From UBA1924 sp963976625 (lineage in GTDB: Bacteria; Planctomycetota; Phycisphaerae; Phycisphaerales; UBA1924): a stretch of 39,976 nucleotides of DNA. The DNA lies in NCBI GenBank assembly GCA_963976625.1, contig CAXBLA010000029.1:1-39976 (forward strand), given 5' to 3'. A program made the translations under genes and the position numbers. The notes beneath the pieces were generated by a model. The model did no database searches. It was given only the letters and a program-made list of their open reading frames with translations, and was not told the origin of the DNA. This document shows positions 8,801 through 16,694 of this stretch, piece by piece; the stretch's first letter is position 1; each line of letters opens with the position of its first letter.

Positions 8801-9769
8801 ATGACGCACGAACCCACAACCCGCTCAGCCCCGCTCCAACTCGCGGTGGTGGTGCTCAACTACAAGACGCCCGGCTTGGTGGTCGATTGTCTACGCTCAC
8901 TCGACGGGCAGATCGACGCGGGCACGCAAGAGGTCGTCATCGTGGACAACTGCTCGGGCGACGACTCCCCGGACCAGATCGAACAAGCGATCGAATCCAA
9001 CGGGTGGGGCGACTGGGCACGCCTGATCCGCTCACCGATCAACGGCGGGTTCGCCGCGGGCAACAATGTGGGCATCAAGGCGTCCAAGGCCGAACTCTAC
9101 ATCCTGCTCAACTCCGACACGCTTGTCCGCCCCGGCGCGATCCAGCACATGCTCGACACACTCGATGCCCATCCAGACATCGCGATGCTCGGGCCTCGCC
9201 TCGAATGGGCCGACGGCCAGCAACAAGTCTCGACCTTTCGCTACCGCACCCCATTCACCGAACTGCTCTATGCGTCGAACCTCGGATTGATCTGGAAGCT
9301 CTTCCCCAACAGCGTCGTCGCCCGCCCGATGGACGAGTTCGCCCAGGGGCTCGATTGGGTGTCCTACGCCTGCGTCGCGATCCGCAAAGAGGTCTTCGAC
9401 CGCGCGGGGCTGCTCGACGAGTCGTACTTCATGTACTTCGAGGACATGGCACACTGCCGAGCCGCGACCAAGGCCGGGTTCAAGATCGCGTTCGATCCCG
9501 GTGCCCGCGTGGCTCATCTACAAGGCGGCAGCTCGACCGTCCCCGAGCAGACCAAGCAACGCAAACGCCGACCCGCGTACTACTACGCGGCCCGCGCCCA
9601 CTACTTCCAAACCTTCTACGGCCTACCCGGTCGTTGGCTCGCAAACGCCTTCTGGATCCTCGGCTGGACCATCGGCAAGCTCCGCGGCAAGACCGGCGCG
9701 GTCGAGCACGAGTTCTCCGATATCTGGGCATCACCCGTCCACAAAGTGGAGGCCGCACGCAAGCAATGA
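8801..9769 (+). CDS. Glycosyltransferase family 2 (rhamnosyltransferase-like)
   Basis: The protein has 322 residues when started at MTHEP; the longer frame upstream lacks family sequence. The GT-A fold landmarks are clear: VVVLNYKTPG (16-25), VIVDNCSGD (47-55), NGGFAAGNNVG (81-91), the metal-binding LNSDT (103-107), and MYFEDMAHCR (211-220), where the Glu-Asp pair supplies the catalytic base. His239 lies in VAHLQGGSS. This pattern is that of WbbL/RfbF-type inverting transferases, which often move rhamnose, and the RfbD homologue next door fits that. It acts on the inner membrane face on a lipid-linked acceptor. Its stop overlaps the next start (ATGA), making it the first gene of a coupled run of five transferases. 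Donor and acceptor are not provable from sequence. Confidence 0.92.
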   Translation: MTHEPTTRSAPLQLAVVVLNYKTPGLVVDCLRSLDGQIDAGTQEVVIVDNCSGDDSPDQIEQAIESNGWGDWARLIRSPINGGFAAGNNVGIKASKAELYILLNSDTLVRPGAIQHMLDTLDAHPDIAMLGPRLEWADGQQQVSTFRYRTPFTELLYASNLGLIWKLFPNSVVARPMDEFAQGLDWVSYACVAIRKEVFDRAGLLDESYFMYFEDMAHCRAATKAGFKIAFDPGARVAHLQGGSSTVPEQTKQRKRRPAYYYAARAHYFQTFYGLPGRWLANAFWILGWTIGKLRGKTGAVEHEFSDIWASPVHKVEAARKQ

Positions 9770-10821
9770 GCAGCATGGATGCACAAGTTGGTCAGGTTGG
9801 CATGGTCGCCATCGGCCGCAACGAGGGCGAGCGCCTCAAGGTCTGCCTGCGCTCGCTCATCGCGCAATCTGATCGCGTGATTTATGTCGATTCAGGATCG
9901 AGCGATGACTCGGTCAGCTTTGCCCAGTCCATGGGCGTCGAAGTGGTGAACCTCGATACCGCCATCCAGTTCACCGCCGCCCGAGCACGCAACGAGGGCA
10001 TCGCCCGCCTGATCGAACTCCACCCAGACACCACATTCGTGCAGGTTGTCGATGGCGATTGTGAACTCCAGCCCGGATGGATCGAGACCGCCCGCGCGTT
10101 CTTGGAAGCGAACCCATCGGCCGCCATCGCCTGCGGCCGCACCCGCGAGCGCCACCCTGAGCACTCGATCTACAACCAGCTCTGCGATCTCGAATGGGAC
10201 ACCCCGATCGGCGAAACCAAATCCTGCGGCGGCATCGCCATGATCCGCCTCAACATGTTCAACGAGGTCGGCGGGTACAACCCAGGGCTGATCGCCGGCG
10301 AAGAGCCCGAGCTGTGCGTTCGCCTGCGGGCCAAGGGGTATTCGATCTATCGCCTCGATCACGAGATGGTCCTCCACGATGCCGCCATGAGCACCCTGAG
10401 CCAATACTGGAAACGCGCCAAACGGGCCGGGCACGCTTACGCCCAGGGCGCTGATCTGCACGGCCACCCCCCCGAACGCTACGGCGTCAAACAAGTCCGC
10501 TCCGCCATCCTCTGGGGATTGGTATTCCCCATCATGGCAATCGTGCTCGCATGGTGGACATTCGGCTTCTCGGTGCTCGCCTACCTGCTGCTCGTCGGCG
10601 TGCAGTGCTGGCGTATTAGCAAGGGGCAACGCAAGCGCGGGCGATCCAGCGAGCACGCCTGGCTCATCGCCCGGTTCATCATGCTCGCCAAATATCCCCA
10701 AGCCACCGGAGTTATGCTCTACTGGTGGCGCAAGCTGCTCAAGAAGCAAGCCGTGCTTATCGAATATAAAGAACCCAGCGTCCAGCACACAACGAGCGAG
10801 GGGGCGGATGTCAACGCCTAA
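9766..10821 (+). CDS. Glycosyltransferase family 2 with C-terminal membrane segments
   Basis: The 351-residue protein starts at the ATG overlapping the upstream stop; the much longer open frame to the left is the shadow of the preceding gene. It has MVAIGRNEGERL (13-24), VIYVDSGSSDDS (38-49), ARARNEG (72-78), the DGD metal site (96-98), the acceptor-side segment SCGGIAMIR (153-161) and AGEEPELCVRLRAKG (177-191) with the catalytic acid pair. Two membrane helices (about 246-264 and 266-282) tether it to the inner membrane. It belongs to the processive or polyprenyl-linked GT2 group. It lies between two other transferases in the same operon and overlaps the next gene by 14 bases. Its sugar is unknown. 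Confidence 0.9.
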   Translation: MSSMDAQVGQVGMVAIGRNEGERLKVCLRSLIAQSDRVIYVDSGSSDDSVSFAQSMGVEVVNLDTAIQFTAARARNEGIARLIELHPDTTFVQVVDGDCELQPGWIETARAFLEANPSAAIACGRTRERHPEHSIYNQLCDLEWDTPIGETKSCGGIAMIRLNMFNEVGGYNPGLIAGEEPELCVRLRAKGYSIYRLDHEMVLHDAAMSTLSQYWKRAKRAGHAYAQGADLHGHPPERYGVKQVRSAILWGLVFPIMAIVLAWWTFGFSVLAYLLLVGVQCWRISKGQRKRGRSSEHAWLIARFIMLAKYPQATGVMLYWWRKLLKKQAVLIEYKEPSVQHTTSEGADVNA

Positions 10822-12067
10822 TCCAAATCAAACCGAGCCCAAGATCCTCTACATCTCGGGTACCCTCCCCGTCCGCTCGGAGACCTTCGTCTACCGCGAG
10901 ATCCTCGCGCTTCGTGCGCTCGGGCTCGATGTCGCCACGGCTTCCGTGCACCAATCCGCACTCGATCTCGACGATGGCGAACTCGCCGAGATGGCCCGGA
11001 CCACCACCCAGCTCTACGCAACTGGGCCCATAGCGCTGGCCAAGGACGCAACGATCGAGTTCTTCACGCACCCGATCGAATCCGCGATGACCATCATGCA
11101 CTGCAAGATCGATGCGCTGCTCTCGCCAGATGTGAAGATGAGCCGACGCCCCAAGGTCCTCTTCCAGGGGCTCGCAGCAATGGCCCTGGCCTGGCGCGTC
11201 CGCAAGCTCGGCATCACCCACATCCACGCCCACATGGCCCATGTCCCGACCACCATCGCCATGTACGCGGCCATGCAGCTCGACATCCCGTTCAGCTTCA
11301 CCGGGCACGCCAATGACATCTTCCCCAACCGCACGCTGCTCAAAGAAAAACTCAAGCGTGCGTCCTTCGTCAACTGCATCAGCCACTGGCACCGCGCGTT
11401 CTACAACACCATCGCCAAGCGCCCCGAATCCGCATACCCCGTCGTCCGCTGCGGCGTCGACACCAACGCCTACCAAGCAACCCCAGCTCCACGCGGCGAA
11501 CACCTCGAAGTCCTCTCCGTGGGTCGGCTCGTTGAGAAAAAGGGCTTCGATGTGCTGATCAAAGCCGTCGGAGAGATCGCCAAAGCCGACGGCCCAAAGA
11601 TCCGCGTCACCATCGCCGGCGGCGGACCAGAAGAAGCCCAGCTCCAACAACTCGTCGCTGATCTCCCCAAAGGCGCAGAGGTCGTCCTGCTGGGCGATAC
11701 CAACAACGATCGCGTGATGGAGCTGATGACGCAGGCCGACATCTTCGCCCTCCCGTGCCGGGTGGCCGAGTCCGGCGATCGAGACGGAATCCCCGTGGTA
11801 CTCATGGAGGCTATGGCCCGCGGACGCTGCGTGATCTCGGGCGATCTCGAGACTATCCGGGAGCTTATCAAAGACAATGAGAGCGGCCTGATGATTCCCC
11901 CGGGCGACCAGCCGTCGCTCGAGGGCGTGCTCGTGGAATTGGCCAATGACCGCGACCGCGTCGATCGGCTCGGCAGAGCCGCCAGAATACGTATCGAAAA
12001 CGAGTTCGATCTCACACTCAACGCGAAACGGATCGAAAACGCACTGCAATCGAGGGGGTTAGTATGA
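10808..12067 (+). CDS. Glycosyltransferase family 4 (WcaL-like)
   Basis: This 419-residue GT-B enzyme begins with LYISGTLPVRSETFVYREI, the P-x-x-SETFV signature of the colanic-acid WcaL/AmsK subgroup. The acceptor half includes HIHAHMAHVPTTIAMYAA and FTGHANDIF. The donor half has VVRCGVDTNAY, LSVGRLVEKKGFDVLI, VTIAGGGPEE and the E-x7-E type nucleotide-sugar site around DGIPVVLMEAMARG. It would add one sugar, with retention of configuration, to the growing lipid-linked repeat. The start lies 14 bases inside the upstream gene behind a GAGGGG ribosome site, and the stop overlaps the next start (ATGA). Nothing is truncated. The donor sugar cannot be assigned. Confidence 0.92.
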   Translation: MSTPNPNQTEPKILYISGTLPVRSETFVYREILALRALGLDVATASVHQSALDLDDGELAEMARTTTQLYATGPIALAKDATIEFFTHPIESAMTIMHCKIDALLSPDVKMSRRPKVLFQGLAAMALAWRVRKLGITHIHAHMAHVPTTIAMYAAMQLDIPFSFTGHANDIFPNRTLLKEKLKRASFVNCISHWHRAFYNTIAKRPESAYPVVRCGVDTNAYQATPAPRGEHLEVLSVGRLVEKKGFDVLIKAVGEIAKADGPKIRVTIAGGGPEEAQLQQLVADLPKGAEVVLLGDTNNDRVMELMTQADIFALPCRVAESGDRDGIPVVLMEAMARGRCVISGDLETIRELIKDNESGLMIPPGDQPSLEGVLVELANDRDRVDRLGRAARIRIENEFDLTLNAKRIENALQSRGLV

Positions 12068-13017
12068 CGGAATCAAAAACACACACGGAACTTTCAGGGC
12101 CAGGCCGACAGTATCTGTTGATTACGCCGTGCCGAAACGAAGAAGAGTTCCTCCAGATCACCATCGATTCGATCGGGGCGCAGACAGTACTTCCCGCGTG
12201 CTGGGTGATTGTTGATGATGGCTCGACGGATCGTACCCCCGAAATTTTGGCCGCGGCTTGCGAGCAGTATCCGTTTATCAAGGTCGTCCAGCGCGCCGAT
12301 CGCGGCGAACGGGCCGTCGGTCCGGGCGTGATTCAGGCATTCAACGACGGGCTCGAATCCGTGGACATGAAGGACTTCGACTACCTCTGCAAGCTCGACG
12401 CGGACCTCGGGATCCCCGAAGTGTACTTCGAGACCCTGATGCGCGAGATGGAAGCCGATCCCAAGCTCGGGAATCTTTCGGGCAAAACCTACATCCATGT
12501 CTCGGGTGATCGGTGGGTCTCCGAGCGGATGGGTGATGAGAACGCGATCGGCCCGGCGAAGTTTTATCGCCGGGAGTGCTTTGAAGCCATCGGCGGCTTT
12601 GTCCCCCAGGTATGCTGGGACGGGATCGACGGGCACACCTGCCGACTCTTGGGGTGGAAGGCCGAATCACGCGATATTGAAGCGATCCGCATCCGTCACT
12701 ATCGCCCGATGGGCAGCTCGCACATCAGCCTCTGGGTCGGGCGTCAGCGGTGGGGGCTCGGCAAGTATTTCATGGGCTCATCGCTGCTCTATGTCACCGG
12801 TGTTTCGGTCTACCGCATGGCCGAGCGCCCGTTCATCATCGGCGGCGTCGGGATCATGCTGGGCTATCTCAAGGCATGGAAGAACGGGCTCGAACGCTAC
12901 GGCTCACCAGAGTACCGCCGATACCTTTTTCGATATGAGCTGGCCTCATTGCTGCTGGGCAAACGCCGCGCACTCCGCCGATTCAACAAACGGCTCGACG
13001 CTCAGGGGCAGGCTTGA
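12064..13017 (+). CDS. Glycosyltransferase family 2
   Basis: The 317-residue protein has the GT-A motifs LLITPCRNEEEFL (18-30), VIVDDGSTDRT (48-58), LDADLGIPE (111-119) with the DAD metal site, and a late CWDGIDGHTCRLLGWKA (184-200) that corresponds to the acceptor/catalytic segment. A hydrophobic stretch near 255-280 may touch the membrane. GAGGGGG lies 5 bases before the ATG, which itself overlaps the stop of the GT4 gene. It resembles WcaA/EpsH-class transferases working on a polyprenyl-linked oligosaccharide, and it is the fourth transferase in the coupled run. Substrate unknown. Confidence 0.9.
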   Translation: MTESKTHTELSGPGRQYLLITPCRNEEEFLQITIDSIGAQTVLPACWVIVDDGSTDRTPEILAAACEQYPFIKVVQRADRGERAVGPGVIQAFNDGLESVDMKDFDYLCKLDADLGIPEVYFETLMREMEADPKLGNLSGKTYIHVSGDRWVSERMGDENAIGPAKFYRRECFEAIGGFVPQVCWDGIDGHTCRLLGWKAESRDIEAIRIRHYRPMGSSHISLWVGRQRWGLGKYFMGSSLLYVTGVSVYRMAERPFIIGGVGIMLGYLKAWKNGLERYGSPEYRRYLFRYELASLLLGKRRALRRFNKRLDAQGQA

Positions 13018-13823
13018 TGAGCAGTTCTTGTGATAAACCAACCCGGACCCAGCTGATGGGCATGTCGCTCGATTGCCTCAGCGAAGCCCAGACGGTCGAA
13101 TTGCTCGCCAAGCGCATCGATGACGGCGTCGGCGCGTTCGTGGTGACGGCGAATCTCGATCACCTCCGCCGATGCAGAAAAGACACGGCTTATCGCCTAC
13201 TCGTCAGCGAGGCCGATGTGGTTGTCGCCGACGGCATGCCGCTGATCTGGGCGTCGAGGCTCCAGGGCGGGAACCAACTCCCCGAACGCGTCGCCGGCTC
13301 GACAATGATGTTCAGCCTCTGCCAGCGAGCCGCCAACGATGGCCACTCAATCTTCCTGCTCGGGGGCTACCCAGAAGAGGTCGCTGAGCAAGCAGGCCAA
13401 GCACTCGAAGAAAAATACCCCGGGCTCCAAATCGCCGGCACCTTCTGCCCGCCCTTCGGTTTCGAGCACGACGAAACCCAGATGCAGCAGATCGAACAAA
13501 TGCTCAAAGACGCGAGCCCCGACATCGTCTATGTCGCCCTCGGCTCGCCCAAGCAGGAGTACCTTAGCCAAACCCTGCGAGCAGTGCTCCCAAAGAGCAT
13601 CTGGATCGGCATCGGGATCAGCCTGAGCTTCGCGACCGGCGATGTCCAGCGGGCTCCAGCGATCCTCCAGAAACTCGGGCTTGAGTGGGTTCATCGCCTC
13701 GTCCAAGAGCCCAAACGCCTCTTCCGACGATACATCATCGACGGTTTGCCCTTCGCGGCTATCCTGGGCACCAACGCCCTCTTAGCTCGGCTTTTCCGGA
13801 AAAGATCTCGGTTCGATCACTAA
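13017..13823 (+). CDS. WecG/TagA/CpsF family glycosyltransferase (GT26)
   Basis: The 268-residue protein starts at the ATG whose A is the last base of the upstream stop; a TTG three bases earlier is less likely. Family hallmarks are present in order: TANLDHLRRCRKD, ADVVVADGMPLIWAS, ERVAGSTM, IFLLGGYPEEVA, DIVYVALGSPKQEYL, GISLSFATGDVQRAP and LGLEWVHRLVQEPKRLFRRY. Members transfer N-acetylmannosaminuronic acid, ManNAc or glucose to a lipid-linked sugar near the start of the repeat. It is the last of the five coupled transferases. A nucleotide-sugar dehydrogenase of the UDP-HexNAc type lies just downstream under its own promoter, so a uronic acid donor is plausible but unproven. Confidence 0.93.
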   Translation: MSSSCDKPTRTQLMGMSLDCLSEAQTVELLAKRIDDGVGAFVVTANLDHLRRCRKDTAYRLLVSEADVVVADGMPLIWASRLQGGNQLPERVAGSTMMFSLCQRAANDGHSIFLLGGYPEEVAEQAGQALEEKYPGLQIAGTFCPPFGFEHDETQMQQIEQMLKDASPDIVYVALGSPKQEYLSQTLRAVLPKSIWIGIGISLSFATGDVQRAPAILQKLGLEWVHRLVQEPKRLFRRYIIDGLPFAAILGTNALLARLFRKRSRFDH

Positions 13824-13870
13824 GAACTGAGTTTCACATGCTCGTTTCTTCTAATGTTCGCAAATCGCTC

Positions 13871-13899
13871 TTGGCTCGATCTTCATGAAGCTCTAGAAT
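13871..13899 (+). promoter_or_regulatory. Strong sigma70-type promoter before the nucleotide-sugar dehydrogenase
   Basis: TTGGCT (13871-13876) and TAGAAT (13894-13899) are separated by exactly 17 bases. The -10 box differs from consensus in one position. The likely start site is near 13906, about 30 bases before the ATG. The spacer holds the palindrome CTTCATGAAG, a possible operator. The preceding transferase run ends at 13823, so this starts a new transcription unit. Confidence 0.6.
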
Positions 13900-13936
13900 A
13901 GCTGATTCAACTACACGAACCCGAGACGATCGAAGC

Positions 13937-15295
13937 ATGGCCGAAACACTGATGAACATCGCACAGGAACTCAAGGACAAGATCGAATCCAAGGCCGCCG
14001 TCGTCGGGATCGTGGGGCTCGGGTATGTCGGGCTCCCGCTGGCCGATGCGCTCCACGCCGGGGGCTTGCGCATCATCGGGTTCGATGTCGATGAGTCCAA
14101 GATCACCTCCCTCGATCAAGGCATCAACTATCTCAAGCACCTCGGCGCGGACATGACCGAGCGCCTGAGCGCGTCGGACAAGTTCGAAGCCACGGTAGAT
14201 TTTGCTCGTCTTGATGAGGCGGACATCATCCTCGTCTGCGTGCCTACACCCGTCGGCACGCACCTCGAGCCCGATCTGAGCTATGTCATCGACACCGCCA
14301 AGGCCATCGGCGCCAAGCTCCGCCCCGGGCAGCTCGTCGTGCTCGAATCCACCACCTACCCCGGCACCACCACCGGCGAGTTCATCCCCGCGATGCTCAA
14401 AGCCGCCAACGAAAACGCCCGAGGCGACTTCACCCTCGGTGAAGACCTCTTCGTCGCCTTCTCGCCAGAACGCGAAGACCCGGGGCGCAAGTCGCACACC
14501 ACCACCAGCATCCCCAAGCTCGTCGGAGGGGTCGATCCGGTTTCGACCCAGCTCGCCTGCGAGGCCTACGCCCACGGCGTGAGCGAGGTCGTCCCGGTGT
14601 CCTCCGCCGAGATCGCCGAAGCCGCCAAGATCGTCGAGAATGTTTTCCGTGCCGTCAACATTGCGCTGGTCAACGAACTCAAAACCGTGTTCGACGCGAT
14701 GGACATTGATGTTTGGGAAGTCATCCGGGCCGCGTCGACCAAGCCATTCGGATACATGCCGTTCTACCCGGGCCCAGGGCTCGGCGGGCACTGCATTCCC
14801 ATCGACCCGTTCTACCTCACATGGAAAGCCCGCGAGCACGGCTGCGTGACTCGGTTTATCGAACTCGCCGGCGAAATCAACCGAGGCATGCCCGAGTATG
14901 TCGTCGAGAAAACCGCCGAAGCGCTCAACGATGATTCCAAGTCCGTCAAGGACTCCAACATCCTCGTTGTTGGGCTCGCTTACAAGCCGGATGTCGACGA
15001 CACCCGTGAAACCCCGGCGGCCGAGATCATCGAGCTGCTCACCGAACGCGGCGCGATCGTCAACTACCACGATCCCCATGTCGCCAAGTTCCCCAGCATG
15101 CGCAACCACTCGGTCGAGCTCAGCTCGGTCCCGCTCGATGCCAACACCCTCGGAGACTCAGACTGCGTGGTGATCGTCACCGACCACAGCGTGATCGATT
15201 GGACGAGCATCGCCCAGCACGCCGGGCTCGTGATCGATACCCGCAACGCCATGCACGGCATCGAGCCATCCAAGGCCCGCATCGTCAAGGCGTGA
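13937..15295 (+). CDS. Nucleotide-sugar dehydrogenase (UDP-GlcNAc 6-dehydrogenase / WbpA-like)
   Basis: This 452-residue enzyme oxidises the C6 hydroxyl of a UDP-sugar to the uronic acid with two NAD. The N-terminal Rossmann loop is GIVGLGYVGLPLA (24-36). VCVPTPVGTHLEPDLSYV and VLESTTYPGTT follow. The central domain has EAAKIVENVFRAVNIALVNE (228-247) and the catalytic cysteine in GPGLGGHCIPIDPFYL (Cys286). The C-terminal domain includes LAYKPDVDDTRETPA. The GPGLGGHCIPIDP wording and the length favour the UDP-HexNAc dehydrogenases (WbpA/TuaD-like branch) over UDP-glucose dehydrogenase. A second ATG at 13952 is possible. It would supply a uronic-acid donor to the adjacent glycosyltransferases. 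Confidence 0.92.
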   Translation: MAETLMNIAQELKDKIESKAAVVGIVGLGYVGLPLADALHAGGLRIIGFDVDESKITSLDQGINYLKHLGADMTERLSASDKFEATVDFARLDEADIILVCVPTPVGTHLEPDLSYVIDTAKAIGAKLRPGQLVVLESTTYPGTTTGEFIPAMLKAANENARGDFTLGEDLFVAFSPEREDPGRKSHTTTSIPKLVGGVDPVSTQLACEAYAHGVSEVVPVSSAEIAEAAKIVENVFRAVNIALVNELKTVFDAMDIDVWEVIRAASTKPFGYMPFYPGPGLGGHCIPIDPFYLTWKAREHGCVTRFIELAGEINRGMPEYVVEKTAEALNDDSKSVKDSNILVVGLAYKPDVDDTRETPAAEIIELLTERGAIVNYHDPHVAKFPSMRNHSVELSSVPLDANTLGDSDCVVIVTDHSVIDWTSIAQHAGLVIDTRNAMHGIEPSKARIVKA

Positions 15296-15366
15296 GCCTG
15301 CAACCGGGAGAACCCCGTTGGGTATGATTGTCCAAAGCGCATCAGTGGTGCGCCTCGATGATCCCC

Positions 15367-15372
15367 AAGGAG
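15367..15372 (+). promoter_or_regulatory. Ribosome binding site that fixes a GTG start
   Basis: AAGGAG sits 6 bases before GTG at 15379. The in-frame ATG at 15358 and TTG at 15328 have no comparable site, and their extra residues are not family-like. The aldolase N-terminus therefore reads MRHPIDFRSDTVTKPT. Confidence 0.8.
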
Positions 15373-15378
15373 TTCTCT

Positions 15379-16428
15379 GTGCGTCACCCGATCGATTTCC
15401 GTTCCGACACCGTCACCAAACCCACCGAGCAAATGCGCCAATCGATGAGCAAGGCCCATGTCGGCGACGATGTCATGCGCACCGATCCCACGGTGATCGC
15501 CCTCGAAGAACGCACCGCGTCGATGTTCGGCAAGGAAGCCGCCCTGTTTGTTCCCTCGGGCACCATGGCCAACTTGTTGGCAATACTCGCCCACACCGTG
15601 CCCGGCGACGAGATCCTCACCCACGACCAGAGCCATGTCTACTACTACGAAGCCGGCGGCTACGCATCAGTCGCCGGCTGCAGCGTGCGCTTTGTCGATG
15701 ACACCAACGCCCCCAAGCCCGGGATGATCACCGCCGAAGCCCTGGCCAAGGCCGTCCGTCCTGAGGACATCCATTATCCCAACCCCAAGCTGCTCACCCT
15801 CGAAAACACCCACAACCGCGCCGGCGGGGTCGTCTGGCCCGTAGACACCCTCGCCGAGACCTGCACCAAAGCCAAGTCACTCGGGCTCAAGGTCCACACC
15901 GACGGCGCTCGCATCTGGAACGCCTCGATCGCCCAAGGCGTCGATCTCGCAACCCTCGCCAAGGGCTCGGACACGGTCTCGGCCTGCCTGAGCAAGGGGC
16001 TCGGGTGCCCCGTGGGCTCACTGCTGATCGGCGACAAAGCCACCATCGAAACCGCCCGGGCCAAACGCAAAATGCTCGGCGGCGGCATGCGCCAAGCCGG
16101 CATCATCGCGGCCGCCGGGCTCTACGCCCTCGACCACCACCTCGACCGCCTCGCCGAGGACCACGCCAACGCCAAGGCCCTGGCCAAGGAACTCGCCCAA
16201 CTCTCTATGTTCGATTTCGACCCATCAACGGTCGAGACGAACCTCGTCTACGCCAAGCTCGCCCAGAACGCCCTCGACGCTGGCAACGCATTCGCCTGGC
16301 AATCCAAGCTCGAGTCCGTCGGGATCCTCTGCTACGCCGAGAGCGAAACCACCCTGCGGTTTGTGACGCATCTGGATCTGAGCACCGACCAATTAAAAGA
16401 AGCCCCATCACGAATCAGTTCGCTCTGA
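15379..16428 (+). CDS. ltaE: Low-specificity L-threonine aldolase (PLP enzyme)
   Basis: The 349-residue fold-type I PLP enzyme cleaves L-threonine or L-allo-threonine to glycine and acetaldehyde. The N-terminal RSDTVTKPT (8-16) is the family signature. VGDDVMRTDPT, FVPSGTMANL, THDQSHVYYYEAGG (His86 stacks on PLP), LTLENTHNRAGG and VHTDGARIWNA (Asp175 binds the pyridine nitrogen) follow. The PLP lysine is Lys206 in ACLSKGLGCPVGS, with RKMLGGGMRQAG after it. Length and motif order are normal. It follows the dehydrogenase by 83 bases containing an imperfect hairpin (15301-15320), and it does not belong to the glycan pathway functionally. The next feature is a tRNA-Gly, a chance but neat neighbour for a glycine-forming enzyme. 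Confidence 0.93.
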   Translation: MRHPIDFRSDTVTKPTEQMRQSMSKAHVGDDVMRTDPTVIALEERTASMFGKEAALFVPSGTMANLLAILAHTVPGDEILTHDQSHVYYYEAGGYASVAGCSVRFVDDTNAPKPGMITAEALAKAVRPEDIHYPNPKLLTLENTHNRAGGVVWPVDTLAETCTKAKSLGLKVHTDGARIWNASIAQGVDLATLAKGSDTVSACLSKGLGCPVGSLLIGDKATIETARAKRKMLGGGMRQAGIIAAAGLYALDHHLDRLAEDHANAKALAKELAQLSMFDFDPSTVETNLVYAKLAQNALDAGNAFAWQSKLESVGILCYAESETTLRFVTHLDLSTDQLKEAPSRISSL

Positions 16429-16458
16429 GGCTTATCCAGCAGGAATCATTCAAGAAAA

Positions 16459-16530
16459 AGCGGGTGAACGGACTCGAACCGTCAACATTCAGCTTGGAAG
16501 GCTGACGCTCTACCATTGAGCTACACCCGC
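16459..16530 (-). tRNA. tRNA-Gly (anticodon TCC)
   Basis: The minus strand folds into a complete 72-base cloverleaf. It has acceptor GCGGGTG/CACCCGC, D-stem GCTC/GAGC with a 7-base loop, anticodon stem TCAGC/GCTGA with loop CTTCCAA, a 5-base variable loop, and T-stem GACGG/CCGTT around TTCGAGT. The anticodon TCC reads GGA and GGG. The discriminator base is T and the 3' CCA is not encoded. It lies between the convergent aldolase and the channel gene, downstream of the latter. Confidence 0.97.
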
Positions 16531-16694
16531 AGAGGCCGATTCTGAGTGCGGAACACAACAGAAATCAGGATCCAAAATCACATTCGGCCAAGTGGAGCCA
16601 AAAGCGATCCAGAACGCTTTGAGTATATCCGCAATCCACGCCGATGTCTCAGAGCAGAAATCACGAATTCAGATGCTTTGGTTGACCACATTGA

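Noticed and set aside
8887..9765. Long plus-strand frame extending the second GT2 gene leftwards
   Set aside because: The extension is Arg/Pro-rich shadow of the first GT2 gene; the ATGA overlap at 9766 gives the correct start.
10811..12049. 412-residue open frame on the minus strand opposite the GT4 gene
   Set aside because: It is an antisense shadow created by GC-rich third positions; its sequence has no family motif, while the plus strand has a complete glycosyltransferase.
13907..15109. 400-residue open frame on the minus strand
   Set aside because: It lies entirely opposite the nucleotide-sugar dehydrogenase and its promoter, and its Gly/Asp/Val-rich sequence is typical of antisense frames in this genome.
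15301..15320. Terminator after the nucleotide-sugar dehydrogenase
   Set aside because: The 8-base-pair stem (CAACCGGG/CCCCGTTG) has a mismatch and no U-run, so it is not called.
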